The notes under the pieces were generated by a model. The model was not told the DNA's origin and searched no databases. It was given only the letters and a program-made list of their open reading frames with translations. A stretch of 64,000 bases of DNA from Brevibacterium picturae (GTDB taxonomy: Bacteria; Actinomycetota; Actinomycetes; Actinomycetales; Brevibacteriaceae). Within the stretch, counting starts at the first letter, position 1. Each line of letters starts with the position of its first letter. The position numbers were made by a program, and so were the translations under genes. Of the stretch, positions 1 to 8,276 are shown piece by piece. The DNA lies in contig NZ_LT629739.1 in the NCBI RefSeq assembly GCF_900105045.1, forward strand, positions 3,410,001-3,474,000, in the 5' to 3' direction.

Positions 1-973
1 CCAGCTGCAGTGGCCAGCCCTTGTCGAGGCGTTTGGAGAACGCGGACAGGAAGGTCGCCGAGGTGTAGGCCGCCCCGATCACCGAGCTCAGTGCCGCGGC
101 CCAGAAGATGGCACCGAAGATGCGCATGCCCGCATCGCCGAGGACGGCGGCGAAGGCCTGGCCGGCAGGGTTGGCGACATCGCCGGACAGGTCGAGGGCG
201 ACGCCCGAGGCAACAACGCCGAGGATGGCCAGGAACAGAATATAGCGCATGACGCCGGTGACGAGGATGCCGGAGAGTGCCGAGCGCATCACCGAGGGGA
301 CGTGCTCCGGTCCGGTCTTGCCCGAGTCGAGATAGCGGTGGGCGCCTGAGTAGGTGATATAGCCGCCGACGCTTCCTCCGACGATGGTCGTGATGGTGGC
401 GAAGTTGATCGTGTCGGGCAGGAAGCTCTGTTTGATCGCCTCGCCGACCGGTGGGTCGGAGACGATCGCGACGATGACGGTGAGGATGATCATTCCAACG
501 CCGAGGACCATGACCACGGTGTCGACGACCTTGCCTGCGCGTTTGAACAGAAAGATGCCGATGGCCAGCACGCCGGTGAGCAGACCGCCGAGCTTCGGGT
601 CGACGCCGAGGAGCGCGTTGAGGCCGAGGCCGCCGCCGGCGATGTTGCCGATGTTGAAGGCGAGTCCGCCGATGACGATGAGGATTGACAGGAGGATGCC
701 CGTGCCCGGGATTGCGCTGGAGGCGAGCTGTGCGGCGCGTTTGCCCGAGGACGTGATCATACGCCAGACGTTGAGCTGGATGGCGATGTCGATGAGGATC
801 GAAATGAAGATGGCGAAGGCGAAAGCTGCGCCCATCTGAGCGGTGAACGTCGCCGTCTGGGTGATGAACCCGGGGCCGATCGCCGAGGTGGCCATGAGGA
901 AGATGGCGCCCAGGATTGCGCTGCGACTGACCTTCACTGGTTGTTTCGTGTCTTGATCTTGCGGCTGTGACAT
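1..973 (-). CDS. Nramp-family divalent metal transporter-like permease, C-terminus cut by window edge
   Basis: Multi-pass inner-membrane protein. The visible 324 residues begin MSQPQDQD and then run into a signature Nramp/YcsG-like first helix (AILGAIFLMATSAIGPGFITQ). About seven to eight hydrophobic segments follow, including GGLAFNIGNIAGGGLGLNAL and TTIVGGSVGGYITYSGAHRYL. Members of this family move divalent metals with protons. The YcsG branch lies near oxoproline or carbamoyl genes in Bacillus and its substrate is less certain. The start at 973 is the only ATG in front of the conserved block. The gene is divergent from a GntR/FCD regulator that begins at 1177, which probably controls it. 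The reading frame is open to the window edge, so length and C-terminus are unknown. Confidence 0.85.
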   Translation of the reverse strand, partial: MSQPQDQDTKQPVKVSRSAILGAIFLMATSAIGPGFITQTATFTAQMGAAFAFAIFISILIDIAIQLNVWRMITSSGKRAAQLASSAIPGTGILLSILIVIGGLAFNIGNIAGGGLGLNALLGVDPKLGGLLTGVLAIGIFLFKRAGKVVDTVVMVLGVGMIILTVIVAIVSDPPVGEAIKQSFLPDTINFATITTIVGGSVGGYITYSGAHRYLDSGKTGPEHVPSVMRSALSGILVTGVMRYILFLAILGVVASGVALDLSGDVANPAGQAFAAVLGDAGMRIFGAIFWAAALSSVIGAAYTSATFLSAFSKRLDKGWPLQL

Positions 974-1067
974 GGGATCTCCAAGTTGCCTGGTGTCTGG
1001 TCTGCTTCTCTGCGCGACACGGGACCAGCCACGGTGGTGGCCCCCATCACTTTCGGTGAAACGTTAG

Positions 1068-1086
1068 ACAATCTAGCATGGATTGT
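1068..1086. promoter_or_regulatory. Candidate GntR operator between divergent genes
   Basis: The half-sites ACAATC and GATTGT form a 6-bp inverted repeat around the 7-bp spacer tagcatg, in the gap between the Nramp-like gene and the GntR gene. This position suits autoregulation plus control of the transporter. The site is inferred from symmetry and location only. Confidence 0.4.
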
Positions 1087-1176
1087 TCAACAAGAATAGA
1101 CTTGCATCACATCTCAGTTCAGGAATTGTCCTCACGATTCTGGGCTATTTGTTGCCCCGATCACTAGGATGGAACC

Positions 1177-1815
1177 GTGAACCACGAATCGTCCCTGGTC
1201 AATCAGCTCACCGGCCGCCTCATCGCCGGCGAGCTGCGTCCTGGCGCCCGCCTGTCCGAAGCTGCACTGGCGAAAGAGTTCGACGTCTCCCGAAACACGC
1301 TGCGGGAGGCCTTCCGCGTGCTGGGGGAGCAGGGGCTGGTCAATCACATCCCGCACCGTGGGGTCTCAGTGGCCTCGCCGAACACCTCCGACGTCATCGA
1401 CATCTACCGGGTGCGTCGCCATATCGAATGCTCGGTGCTCGAGAACGCGCCGAACAACCACCCCGGCGCTGAGCAGATGCGCAGAGCAGTTGAGACCGCA
1501 CACAGTGCCGCTGCCGCCGATGACTGGCTGCAAGTGGGAACGCTGAATATGTCGTTCCACAATGCCGTGGTCTCACTTTCGGACAGCTCCCGGCTGATGC
1601 GCTCGTTCGGAAACGTCCTCGCCGAGTTGCGCCTGGCCTTTCTCAAGGTCGAGGTTCTCGACTTCCTCCACGCGCCGTTCGTCGAACGCAACCAAGAGGT
1701 TCTCGACGCCTACCTGAATGAGAGCCCGAGGGAGGCGGCCGCGAAACTCGGTGCCTACCTCGGCGACTCCGAACGGCAGGTGCTCGGCGCCTATGCCCGG
1801 GCTGGCCAGGACTGA
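1177..1815 (+). CDS. GntR-family transcriptional regulator, FadR subfamily (FCD domain)
   Basis: A 212-residue DNA-binding regulator. Residues about 8-68 form the winged helix typical of GntR (LIAGELRPGARLSEAALAKE, then SRNTLREAFRVLGEQGLV). Residues about 80-200 are an alpha-helical FCD ligand domain, with YRVRRHIECSVLE at its beginning. FCD regulators usually sense small carboxylates and release DNA on binding. The GTG start at 1177 has GGATGG about six bases upstream. It is divergent from the Nramp-like transporter, the likely target. The ligand cannot be read from the sequence. Confidence 0.88.
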   Translation: MNHESSLVNQLTGRLIAGELRPGARLSEAALAKEFDVSRNTLREAFRVLGEQGLVNHIPHRGVSVASPNTSDVIDIYRVRRHIECSVLENAPNNHPGAEQMRRAVETAHSAAAADDWLQVGTLNMSFHNAVVSLSDSSRLMRSFGNVLAELRLAFLKVEVLDFLHAPFVERNQEVLDAYLNESPREAAAKLGAYLGDSERQVLGAYARAGQD

Positions 1816-2001
1816 GGGATTCGGCCGCGATCGGCGCCTCAGGAGTCAGGGCCCAGCCTCGAAAATACACGCAGGGCCCGTTGATTCCCACCTGCTAAGC
1901 TCGAAGAGACGTGTTTGTGCAAATTGCATACGCCCATGCTGGCCCGGGGCCTGCATGTCTAACGGCAGATCAGACAGTGGTCGATCTGCAAGGAGTGCGC
2001 A

Positions 2002-2238
2002 ATGAAATATGCACCATATCTCTGTCCCGACTGCTACGGCCGTCTCATTGACACCGCAGCTGTGACGGAACCCGGTGACGAAGCGAATCTGAGTCCCATG
2101 CTTGAGTGTGCAGACGGCTGCGGCGTGTCAGAAAGAGCGCTCAAGCCCTATAGAACGCGGATGAACGGCCGAGCCCGTTCCGCAGGCAAGGCACCGGTCC
2201 GATCCGCGACCAGGACGCCGGCTCGACGCCAGCAATAG
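2002..2238 (+). CDS. Small zinc-ribbon-like hypothetical protein
   Basis: A 78-residue protein starting MKYAPYLCPDCYGRL, with a good Shine-Dalgarno (AAGGAG) about eight bases before the ATG. It has a CPDC pair near residue 8 and a second pair in ECADGCG near residue 36, so it could bind one zinc. The last 30 residues are rich in Arg, Ala and Pro and look disordered and basic. I do not recognise a family. It is followed by a strong terminator, so it may be monocistronic. A nucleic-acid contact is possible from the basic tail but is not shown. Confidence 0.6.
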   Translation: MKYAPYLCPDCYGRLIDTAAVTEPGDEANLSPMLECADGCGVSERALKPYRTRMNGRARSAGKAPVRSATRTPARRQQ

Positions 2239-2278
2239 CCGTCAGTCGTCTGCCAAGCGCAGACGGAAAAACAAACAA

Positions 2279-2313
2279 GAAACCGCCGTTCGGATCATCC
2301 GAACGGCGGTTTC
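2279..2313. terminator. Strong bidirectional terminator hairpin
   Basis: A perfect 17-bp inverted repeat around a single central base, with arms GAAACCGCCGTTCGGAT and its complement. A-rich sequence precedes it and TTTC follows. It separates the small zinc-ribbon gene from tRNA-Lys, which is transcribed towards it, so it can stop transcription from both sides. Confidence 0.85.
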
Positions 2314-2322
2314 TCAACTCTG

Positions 2323-2394
2323 TGCACCCCCGGGACTTGAACCCGGAACCCACTGATTAAGAGTCAGTTGCTCTACCAATTGAGCTAGAGGTGC
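2323..2394 (-). tRNA. tRNA-Lys (anticodon CTT)
   Basis: A cloverleaf can be drawn: D stem GCTC/GAGC, anticodon stem ACTGA/TCAGT around CTCTTAA (anticodon CTT), and T stem CCGGG/CCCGG around TTCAAGT. The 5' acceptor strand is GCACCTC, but the 3' strand offers only GGGTGC once the T stem is paired, giving 72 rather than 73 bases before CCA. The 3' CCA is not encoded. The missing base lies in a run of five G, so it may be a sequencing undercall. Confidence 0.93.
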
Positions 2395-2504
2395 GTGCCG
2401 CGCTTTCCGCGCAACGAGAATTAATATTACTCAGGTTCCCAGCCTTCATGCAAACTGAGAGCGGGTCATTTGAGGTTTTGTGAGGTAGCTCGCATACCTC
2501 CAGG

Positions 2505-2718
2505 TCAGAGGTACATCCCGGACCTCGGCTGCTCGGCAGGTTCCGAGATCGCGTGGACGTCACGCTCCCGCAGGAACACGTACGCCTGGCACTCAAGCTC
2601 CACCTCGGCGAGCTCCTCAGGGTCGTAGAGGACGGTATCGCCGAGGTTGGCCTGCCTCACCCGGATCCAGCAGCATCCGGTCGTGCAGCATTCGGATGGG
2701 AAGTGCGGCTTCAGCCAC
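2505..2718 (-). pseudogene. GroES-family co-chaperonin-like gene with internal deletion and frame change
   Basis: From a GTG at 2718 the frame reads MAEAALPIRMLHDRMLLD, a typical start for the actinobacterial GroES-like (Cpn10) protein beside DUF3618. It then goes out of frame. In another frame the sequence resumes with VRQANLGDTVLYDPEELAEV, continues to LRERDVHAISEP and ends GMYL-stop at 2505. The two parts match the ends of a Cpn10 fold of about 100 residues. The middle, including the mobile loop (usually GxxxxSSGGIVIPATA), is absent and the total length is not a multiple of three. The GTG overlaps the DUF3618 stop, so the pair was translationally coupled. It is most likely a decayed gene. 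An assembly collapse is the alternative. Confidence 0.65.
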
Positions 2719-3001
2719 GCTTGCTGCGGCCGGAGACGCCGACGATCAGTGCCGCCACGCCGAGGACGGCGCTGACGCCGAGTGCAATCGCCTCGGGCTT
2801 GACCGAGCCTGACTCTTCGTCGATGACGGTCGACTTCGCCTTGTCGGCGGCGCGAGTGGCAAGGACCTTCGGGTGGACGCGGCCCACAAGTTCATCGATG
2901 TTGTCCGCGATGCGCTCTTCGCGCAGGCGAATCGATTCCGCCAGCTGCGTCGGTGACGCTGAGTCGACGGTCACATCTGAGGTGTAGACATTGTCAGTCA
3001 T
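2711..3001 (-). CDS. DUF3618 domain-containing protein with C-terminal membrane helix
   Basis: A 96-residue protein. Residues about 15-55 carry the DUF3618 pattern (SPTQLAESIRLREERIADNI then DELVGRVHPK). A single hydrophobic helix near the C-terminus (IALGVSAVLGVAALIVGVSG) is followed by a positive tail (RSKRG). It probably lies at the membrane with a cytoplasmic N-terminus. The start at 3001 (MTDNVYTSD) is preferred because GGAGGAC lies about nine bases upstream. An upstream in-frame start would add ten residues. Its 3' end overlaps the broken GroES-like gene, a pairing common in Actinobacteria. Molecular function is unknown. Confidence 0.82.
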   Translation of the reverse strand: MTDNVYTSDVTVDSASPTQLAESIRLREERIADNIDELVGRVHPKVLATRAADKAKSTVIDEESGSVKPEAIALGVSAVLGVAALIVGVSGRSKRG

Positions 3002-3094
3002 CGGGGCATGTCCTCCGGGTCGAGAATACATTCATGCACGTGACGGGATGCCACTGTGCCTCGTGTCAAGCTTAACCGCTTGATTCTCTCAGTG

Positions 3095-3820
3095 TCAGAT
3101 ATTGGATGCGGAGAGCCGGAAAGTCACGACGTCGACTTCTGCGTCCTCGGACATCGACGGATAGTGATTGTGCAGATTGGACACATATCCGTCGACGCTC
3201 GAGCCCTGCTTCAGCTGCAGGATCTGCGGCGTCAGCTCATCTATCCGGAATGTCTCCACAGAGGTGATGTCGACCGGCAGCGGCCCGTGGTCGGTGTGTT
3301 CGAAATAGGCCAGGGCAGGACCCGGAGAGTGGGACTCTTTCCACCTCACCGTCAAAGTCTTCTTCGCCGAGGCGGTGGCGTCGTAATACCGGGCGTGGAA
3401 CCTCAAGAGGCGTTGCGGTGCCGAATCTGGGTGACGGTAGTAATAGGGGAGGAGGACGGAGATCGAAGCGGTCTGGGCAGACGCCGCAGGGTCCGGTCCG
3501 GGGAAGACGACGAGCGCGTCGGGGTGAAGGTCGAGAATGACCTGACGGCAGCGCCCGCACGGTGAAAGCAGGCCCCGATCGCCAGCCCCAGCGGCTGCGA
3601 TCGTCACCAATGGCCCCGCTCCGGCGGCAGCCGCGTTGCCGATGACGACGAGTTCTGCACAGGGGCCGCCGTTGAAGTGGTGGACGTTGACGCCGGTGTG
3701 GATGTGACCGTGTGTGTCCATCGCGGCAGCGGCCACAGTGTGGTTCTCGTTCGTGCCCAGGGTGGCAGCCAGCGACTCTGCGGCAGCGACGACCTGCAGT
3801 TCTGACTCGTAGAGGTTCAT
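3095..3820 (-). CDS. Blasticidin-S-deaminase-like cytidine deaminase fused to an ASCH-like domain
   Basis: A 241-residue protein with two parts. Residues 1-125 closely follow blasticidin-S deaminase: [19 protein letters not shown] gives the zinc Cys54 and catalytic Glu56, and [15 protein letters not shown] gives zinc ligands Cys88 and Cys91. Three cysteines mark the CDA/BSD branch. Residues about 138-235 ([20 protein letters not shown] onward, then a C-terminal [11 protein letters not shown]) resemble an ASCH domain, a fold linked with RNA or nucleotide metabolism. The deaminase half should remove an amino group from a cytosine-type base. The natural substrate and the role of the ASCH part are unknown. 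It stands alone, with no biosynthetic cluster nearby. Confidence 0.8.
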   Translation of the reverse strand: MNLYESELQVVAAAESLAATLGTNENHTVAAAAMDTHGHIHTGVNVHHFNGGPCAELVVIGNAAAAGAGPLVTIAAAGAGDRGLLSPCGRCRQVILDLHPDALVVFPGPDPAASAQTASISVLLPYYYRHPDSAPQRLLRFHARYYDATASAKKTLTVRWKESHSPGPALAYFEHTDHGPLPVDITSVETFRIDELTPQILQLKQGSSVDGYVSNLHNHYPSMSEDAEVDVVTFRLSASNI

Positions 3821-3847
3821 GCTGCGATCTTAAGGCAGCGAACCGGC

Positions 3848-5479
3848 TCAGCTCTGTTTGTTGCGACGTCCGACGAGCCAGATGATGAAGCCGACGGCGG
3901 CCATGCCGAAGGCGGCGAGGATGAAGATCGGCCACGAACTCGAAATGGTCGACACGATCGACTCCCCGAATGAGGTCGACGGCGGTTTGTCGCTGCGAGG
4001 CTCCGGCGTGTTGCCTCCGGTGATGAGGTCCGTGTCATCGTCGGGCACAGGAGTGTCAGGATTCTGCGGGACCGGATCTGAGTAGTCAGGAGGAGGGGAG
4101 GAGTCGTTTCCGGGCATCCAGTCGTTGCCGACATCACCTGGAATCTCATCACGTGTATCGGATGAACCATTTCCGGTCGCCGGGTCTGGTGTGGTCTGAT
4201 CCCCGTCTGGCCCGTCATCGCCCGACGTTGATCCGGAACCGTCCTTGTCGGCCGAGTCCTTGTCGTCCTTGTCCGAGTCGCCTTTGTCGTCCGAGCTGCC
4301 GGAATCGGAGCCGTCTGATGTCGACGAGGAATCGGAATCCGCGGTCTGCTTGGCCGAATCTGCATCGGCTGACGACGACGAGTCGGCGTCCTTCTCATCA
4401 GCCTCTGCTGAGTCTGAGGAATCGGAGTCTGACGATGATTCGCTCGTCGAGTCCGACGAGGTGTTGGAATCCGAAGTGTCGCCGGCAGAGGCGTCGGCTT
4501 CTGTGCCGTCTGCATCCGATTCGGAATCGGTGGAAGCAGTCAGGTCTGCGTCATTGGACGAATCCTTGTTGGCACCGTCATCGGTGCTGTCGGCGTTGTC
4601 TGTGCCGCTCTTGTCAGCCGTACCATCGTCGCCAGCAGTTTGATCCGAGTTCGCGCCGGCCGTGGACCCGCCGTCGCTGTCGTCCGTGTATGGGTCACCG
4701 TCGACTATGATTTTGTCGCCGTCGGAGGTGAAGGTCCACTGCGGGTCGTCTTCGAAGTGTTCGAAGACCATCGGCTCGTCGGGGTTGTCGGGGTTGTCGG
4801 GATCGACGACCTCACCGTCCTCATTGAGCATGAACGTGGTGGGCACGTCTTCATCGGCCGCCGGTGGCACTGGGTTTCCGCTGTCATCGGTTTCGCCTTC
4901 TGCCTCGGCGCCGTCAGCAGATGCTGATGAGTCAGACGTCGACGCGGAACTGGATGAACTCTGCGGCGGCACTACACCGCGATAGTCGGGCCCGGGCCCT
5001 TCGAAGGGTACGCCGATCCAGCTGTCGGGCAGGTCTTCCGATGCTGAAATCCGAATGGTGTGTTTAGAGGCGTTCCATGTCGTGTCGAGCGGATCCTCGA
5101 CAGCGCACGGCTTGTCCTCGTCGGCGTCGGCATCTGCCTCGGTTGCGTCGTCTTCAGGGTCGCAGGCGGGATCCGTCTCGTCGTCGTCTTTTCCGTCGTC
5201 GGGGTTCTCATTCGCCCCGGCGTTGTCATCCGCGTCGGCGGTGTCCGTGGAGCCGGCCCCGGCATCGTCGGTTTCACCGGAGTCGTCGGCGGTCGCCACT
5301 TCGCCACCTTCGGGGGACCCGTCGGGATCAGCCGTACTCGATGCCTCGGCTTCAGCAGGTGGAGTGGGCAAGAGGCCCGCATGAGCGGGAGCGATTGTGC
5401 CTGTGATCGGCAGGAACACGAGGGCAAGAGCAGTACCGAGGGCGGCCGCTGTGCGGCTGAGCTCGTGTGTGACTGGCAC
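3848..5479 (-). CDS. Secreted, membrane-anchored acidic Ser/Asp-rich surface protein
   Basis: About 543 residues from a GTG at 5479, chosen because AAGGA sits five bases upstream and the resulting N-terminus is a clean signal peptide (TAAALGTALALVFLPITG, then APAHA). An acidic linker follows, then a short possible folded part around TWNASKHTIRISASEDLPDS and AYVF-free acidic segments. After that comes a long low-complexity stretch of Ser, Asp, Thr, Ala and Gly reminiscent of staphylococcal SD repeats. The C-terminus has one transmembrane helix (SSWPIFILAAFGMAAVGFII) and a basic tail (GRRNKQS). No LPXTG motif is seen, so it is likely held by the helix. The next gene upstream on the same strand is a membrane beta-propeller protein, a possible partner. 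Function is unknown. Confidence 0.75.
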   Translation of the reverse strand: MPVTHELSRTAAALGTALALVFLPITGTIAPAHAGLLPTPPAEAEASSTADPDGSPEGGEVATADDSGETDDAGAGSTDTADADDNAGANENPDDGKDDDETDPACDPEDDATEADADADEDKPCAVEDPLDTTWNASKHTIRISASEDLPDSWIGVPFEGPGPDYRGVVPPQSSSSSASTSDSSASADGAEAEGETDDSGNPVPPAADEDVPTTFMLNEDGEVVDPDNPDNPDEPMVFEHFEDDPQWTFTSDGDKIIVDGDPYTDDSDGGSTAGANSDQTAGDDGTADKSGTDNADSTDDGANKDSSNDADLTASTDSESDADGTEADASAGDTSDSNTSSDSTSESSSDSDSSDSAEADEKDADSSSSADADSAKQTADSDSSSTSDGSDSGSSDDKGDSDKDDKDSADKDGSGSTSGDDGPDGDQTTPDPATGNGSSDTRDEIPGDVGNDWMPGNDSSPPPDYSDPVPQNPDTPVPDDDTDLITGGNTPEPRSDKPPSTSFGESIVSTISSSWPIFILAAFGMAAVGFIIWLVGRRNKQS

Positions 5480-5588
5480 TGTGTTCCTTCGCGGTGGGGG
5501 CTCCGGCATCAAACATACAAGGGGACATGACGGTCGGGCACGTCGCAGTCCATCCTAATGGCTACGCCAATGGTGAGAAAGTCACGGG

Positions 5589-7288
5589 CTATTTATCGCT
5601 CGTTTCGGACTTCTTGTCGTAGGCCCGGATCGTCGAATCGGTGCCGTCGACGATGGCGGTGTTGCCGTCATCGGTCAGTGCCAGCAGATTGGTGTCCGTG
5701 CGGTAGGCGTGCTTGCCGGCCAGGAGGCAGGAGTCGTCGTTGTCGACGGTGCAGGGGACAATCGTGCCACGCGGTTCAGACAGGTGAATGTCCTTGCTGG
5801 AGGTGTCCATGAGCAGCAGCCCGGACTCCAGGTCGAAGAGGTACGGGCCGATGTAGGCCCGCTTTCCGCCCTGGCCGCGCACCCATGACATCTCGCCGAC
5901 GATGTCGGTCGTGGTAGTCACTGTCGACAGGATGGAACCGTCCTCCAGGGAATGGACGACGAGCTGGATGCGGTGCCCGGAATTCGTTGAGGCCCCCTGC
6001 TCGCCCCACAGTGTGATCGCCTTGCCATGGCCGGCGGAGACCCATTTGATGATTTGGAGTTCATCGGCTGGGGCTTCGAGTTTGATGGACCGTTCATCGC
6101 CGGTCTCGATGTTCTTCGCCTTGACCGGACCGTTCCAGTCCGAGCTGAAGAGCTCGTCGTTCTCGATCGCCATCGGGGTTGACCCTGATGCTGGCGTCGG
6201 AACGTCGACGAGACCGTCGGTGCCGAACGTGGACAGCTTGTTGCCCGACTTGACGAGGACGCTGGTGCCGGCTGATGTGATGCGAGCCTTCTCCGGCAGC
6301 TCGTAGCTCTGGGGCTCGTCCTCCCCGTCGATGAGGGCCTTGGCCGTGTCACCGGCCTGCCACAGCAGTGCGGGCTTGCCGTCGATGATCGTGTCGACGG
6401 CGAACGTGGGGGCTTCGCTGGTCTTTCCCGAGTATCGAGTCTTGCCCGTGTCGGAGTCGAGGACCTGGAGCTTGTCCCCGTCGACGACGAGCACGCCGCG
6501 ATCCGAGGCTGTCACCGAGGCGTCCTGGGGGATTTTCGTCTCCCACCGAGGCGAGTTGTCGAAGCCAGGGACGACATCGTCGGTCTTCTCGACCGAGAGC
6601 TCGGAGGCCGGGTTGATCTGCTCCTCCGATTCGATCGTCTGCGGTGAGTCCCGGGAACCGGCGGGGACGATATTCGGGATGACGAACGCCCCGATCATCA
6701 GGATCACGATGCCGATGAGCACGAGGCCGGGAACGGTGATCTTCTTGAGTTGTTGGGGTCGGGTCTGCGCGGAGCGCTTGTGCACCTGGGACCTTTTCAC
6801 CTGAGTCCGCTTCACCGTCGGAGCCGAGGGTGCGGCCGGTCCGGAGAACCGGGTTCCTAGGGGATATTCCTCCCCGGCCCCCGCCTCGGCGTCGTCCTTC
6901 TGCGGTGAGTTCTGCGGCTGTGACGGATCAGCGGATTCAGCGCCCATCGCCGAGGCGGTCGTGGCCCCATCCGCCGACGTGTCCTCGTTCGGCGCTGCAG
7001 CTGCAGCCGACGAGGTGGATTCCTCAGGGGGAGCGGTGGGTTCCTCGGGGGAGTGGGAGGAGCAGAAGATGCCGAAGCGGCGGGGGCGATCTTGCCGGTC
7101 TCGTCGAGGACAACCTCGACTTCCTGTTTGCCGTCGTCGATGGTCACGGGCACTTGGGTCGCAGTCTCCCTGGCATAGTCGCCAAGGTAGGTCATGGCCT
7201 GTCCGGTGTCGGAGTAGCGACTCGTCGCCCCATTGAGGGTGAGGTAGGTGAACCCGTCTTCAGAGACGGAGATCAGCGCACGAGCCAT
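5589..7288 (-). CDS. PQQ-like beta-propeller membrane protein, frameshifted at a C run
   Basis: Two overlapping frames appear to be one gene. The first starts at 7288 (MARALISVSEDGFTYLTLNG, with AAGGAA eight bases upstream) and runs about 75 residues to TGKIAPAASASSAPPTPP. The frame with protein-like composition then shifts by one base and continues EEPTAPPEESTSSAAAAA into the second frame. That frame has a basic stretch, one transmembrane helix (ITVPGLVLIGIVILMIGAFV) and about 330 residues of repeated beta strands (GVLVVDGDKLQVLDSDTGK, PALLWQAGDTAK, AYIGPYLFDLESGLLLMDTS) like a PQQ/WD-type propeller facing outside. The shift falls at five C (GGGGG at 7047-7051); six would restore the frame. 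Function is unknown. It is likely co-transcribed with the acidic surface protein downstream. Confidence 0.65.
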
Positions 7289-7510
7289 GTACAGGGTTCC
7301 TTGAGCAGTATCGACGATGGGGCCGAGACAATACTATTGAATATGATCAGGTGCTCCTACCGTTTTACCGAAACCGTTATACATCGCTACTGAATCGTTG
7401 CACGTCAGGAGATCTGTGTCTCATTGTGCACCATAAGCGCTGAGAGTTTGCCCGGGTGCCTGAGTGAGGTTAGGATGTATCTTGCTGTCTGCACCTGGTG
7501 CAGCGCATGT

Positions 7511-7584
7511 GGTGGGTATAGCTCAGTTGGTAGAGCGCCGCGTTGTGGTCGCGGATGTCGCGGGTTCAAGTCCCGTTACTCACC
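7511..7584 (+). tRNA. tRNA-His (anticodon GTG)
   Basis: The acceptor stem GTGGGTA/TACTCAC is complete. The extra 5' G (7511) that is diagnostic of tRNA-His pairs with C73. The D stem is GCTC/GAGC, the anticodon loop holds GTG, and the T loop is TTCAAGT. CCA is not encoded. A terminator follows eight bases later. Confidence 0.95.
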
Positions 7585-7591
7585 CCGCACC

Positions 7592-7638
7592 GAGAAGCCC
7601 CGGAGTCCTCGAGCAGTCAAGGATTCCGGGGCTCTTCT
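7592..7638 (+). terminator. Terminator downstream of tRNA-His
   Basis: An inverted repeat with arms around AGCCCCGGAGTCC and GGATTCCGGGGCT, followed by a T-rich stretch (CTTCTCATTCC). It lies directly after the tRNA. Confidence 0.75.
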
Positions 7639-7776
7639 CATTCCTGTTCCTCTTTCAGCTGATCACAGGGCCATTCCCTGGACTTCTGTCGGCGAAGTGA
7701 CAATACTCGGTCTCAGGTTCCTTCTTCGTGAAGGACCCGATCTGTGAATCATGATTCGACGAACAGGAGACGGTTT

Positions 7777-8205
7777 ATGAATACCCCAGAGAGCATTGCC
7801 TACACCGCAAAGGCCGAGATCACCGGAGGCCGTGACGGTCACGGAGCTACCGATGACAAGGCAGTCGACGTCGACCTGCGCACACCCAAGGAGATGGGCG
7901 GACCCGGTGGAGGAGCGAATCCGGAACAGCTCTTCGCCGTCGGCTACGGAGCCTGCTTCCAGGGCGCGATGGGCCTGGCCGGCAAGGAGCTCGGGGTCGA
8001 CACCTCGAAGTCCGTTGTCAACTCCGAAGTCGGAATCGGCAAGGAGGGGGAGAGCTTCGGTATCAGCGTCAAGCTCACCGTGACCATCCCCGGCGTCGAC
8101 CAGGACACCGCTCAGAAGGTCGTCGACCGCACCCACGAACTGTGCCCCTACTCGAAGGCCACTCGCGGAAACATTCCGGTCGAGCTCGTCGTCAACGGCT
8201 CCTGA
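7777..8205 (+). CDS. ohr: Organic hydroperoxide resistance protein (Ohr/OsmC family)
   Basis: A 142-residue cytoplasmic thiol peroxidase that reduces organic hydroperoxides using its own disulfide. The two catalytic cysteines of the family are present: Cys60 in GYGACFQGAM and Cys123 in HELCPYSKATR. Length is normal for Ohr (about 140). The ATG at 7777 is chosen over an in-frame codon at 7744 because AGGAGAC lies about seven bases upstream and MNTPESIAYTA matches the family start. It ends in its own terminator hairpin. No OhrR-type MarR regulator lies beside it. Confidence 0.95.
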   Translation: MNTPESIAYTAKAEITGGRDGHGATDDKAVDVDLRTPKEMGGPGGGANPEQLFAVGYGACFQGAMGLAGKELGVDTSKSVVNSEVGIGKEGESFGISVKLTVTIPGVDQDTAQKVVDRTHELCPYSKATRGNIPVELVVNGS

Positions 8206-8220
8206 CCATCAGCTTCTGAC

Positions 8221-8260
8221 CATGTCGGCACCCGAGGAATGCATCCCGGGTGCCGACATG
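8221..8260 (+). terminator. Terminator after ohr
   Basis: The 13-bp arms CATGTCGGCACCC and its exact complement are separated by 14 bases. The hairpin directly follows ohr and overlaps the region where distal starts of the next gene would lie, which argues for the later start of that gene. Confidence 0.75.
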
Positions 8261-8276
8261 CGTTATGGACGAACAC

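Noticed and set aside
3095..3820. Antibiotic resistance cassette for blasticidin S
   Set aside because: Deaminase motifs match, but an ASCH fusion and a core-chromosome setting with no mobility genes make a native nucleotide role more likely.
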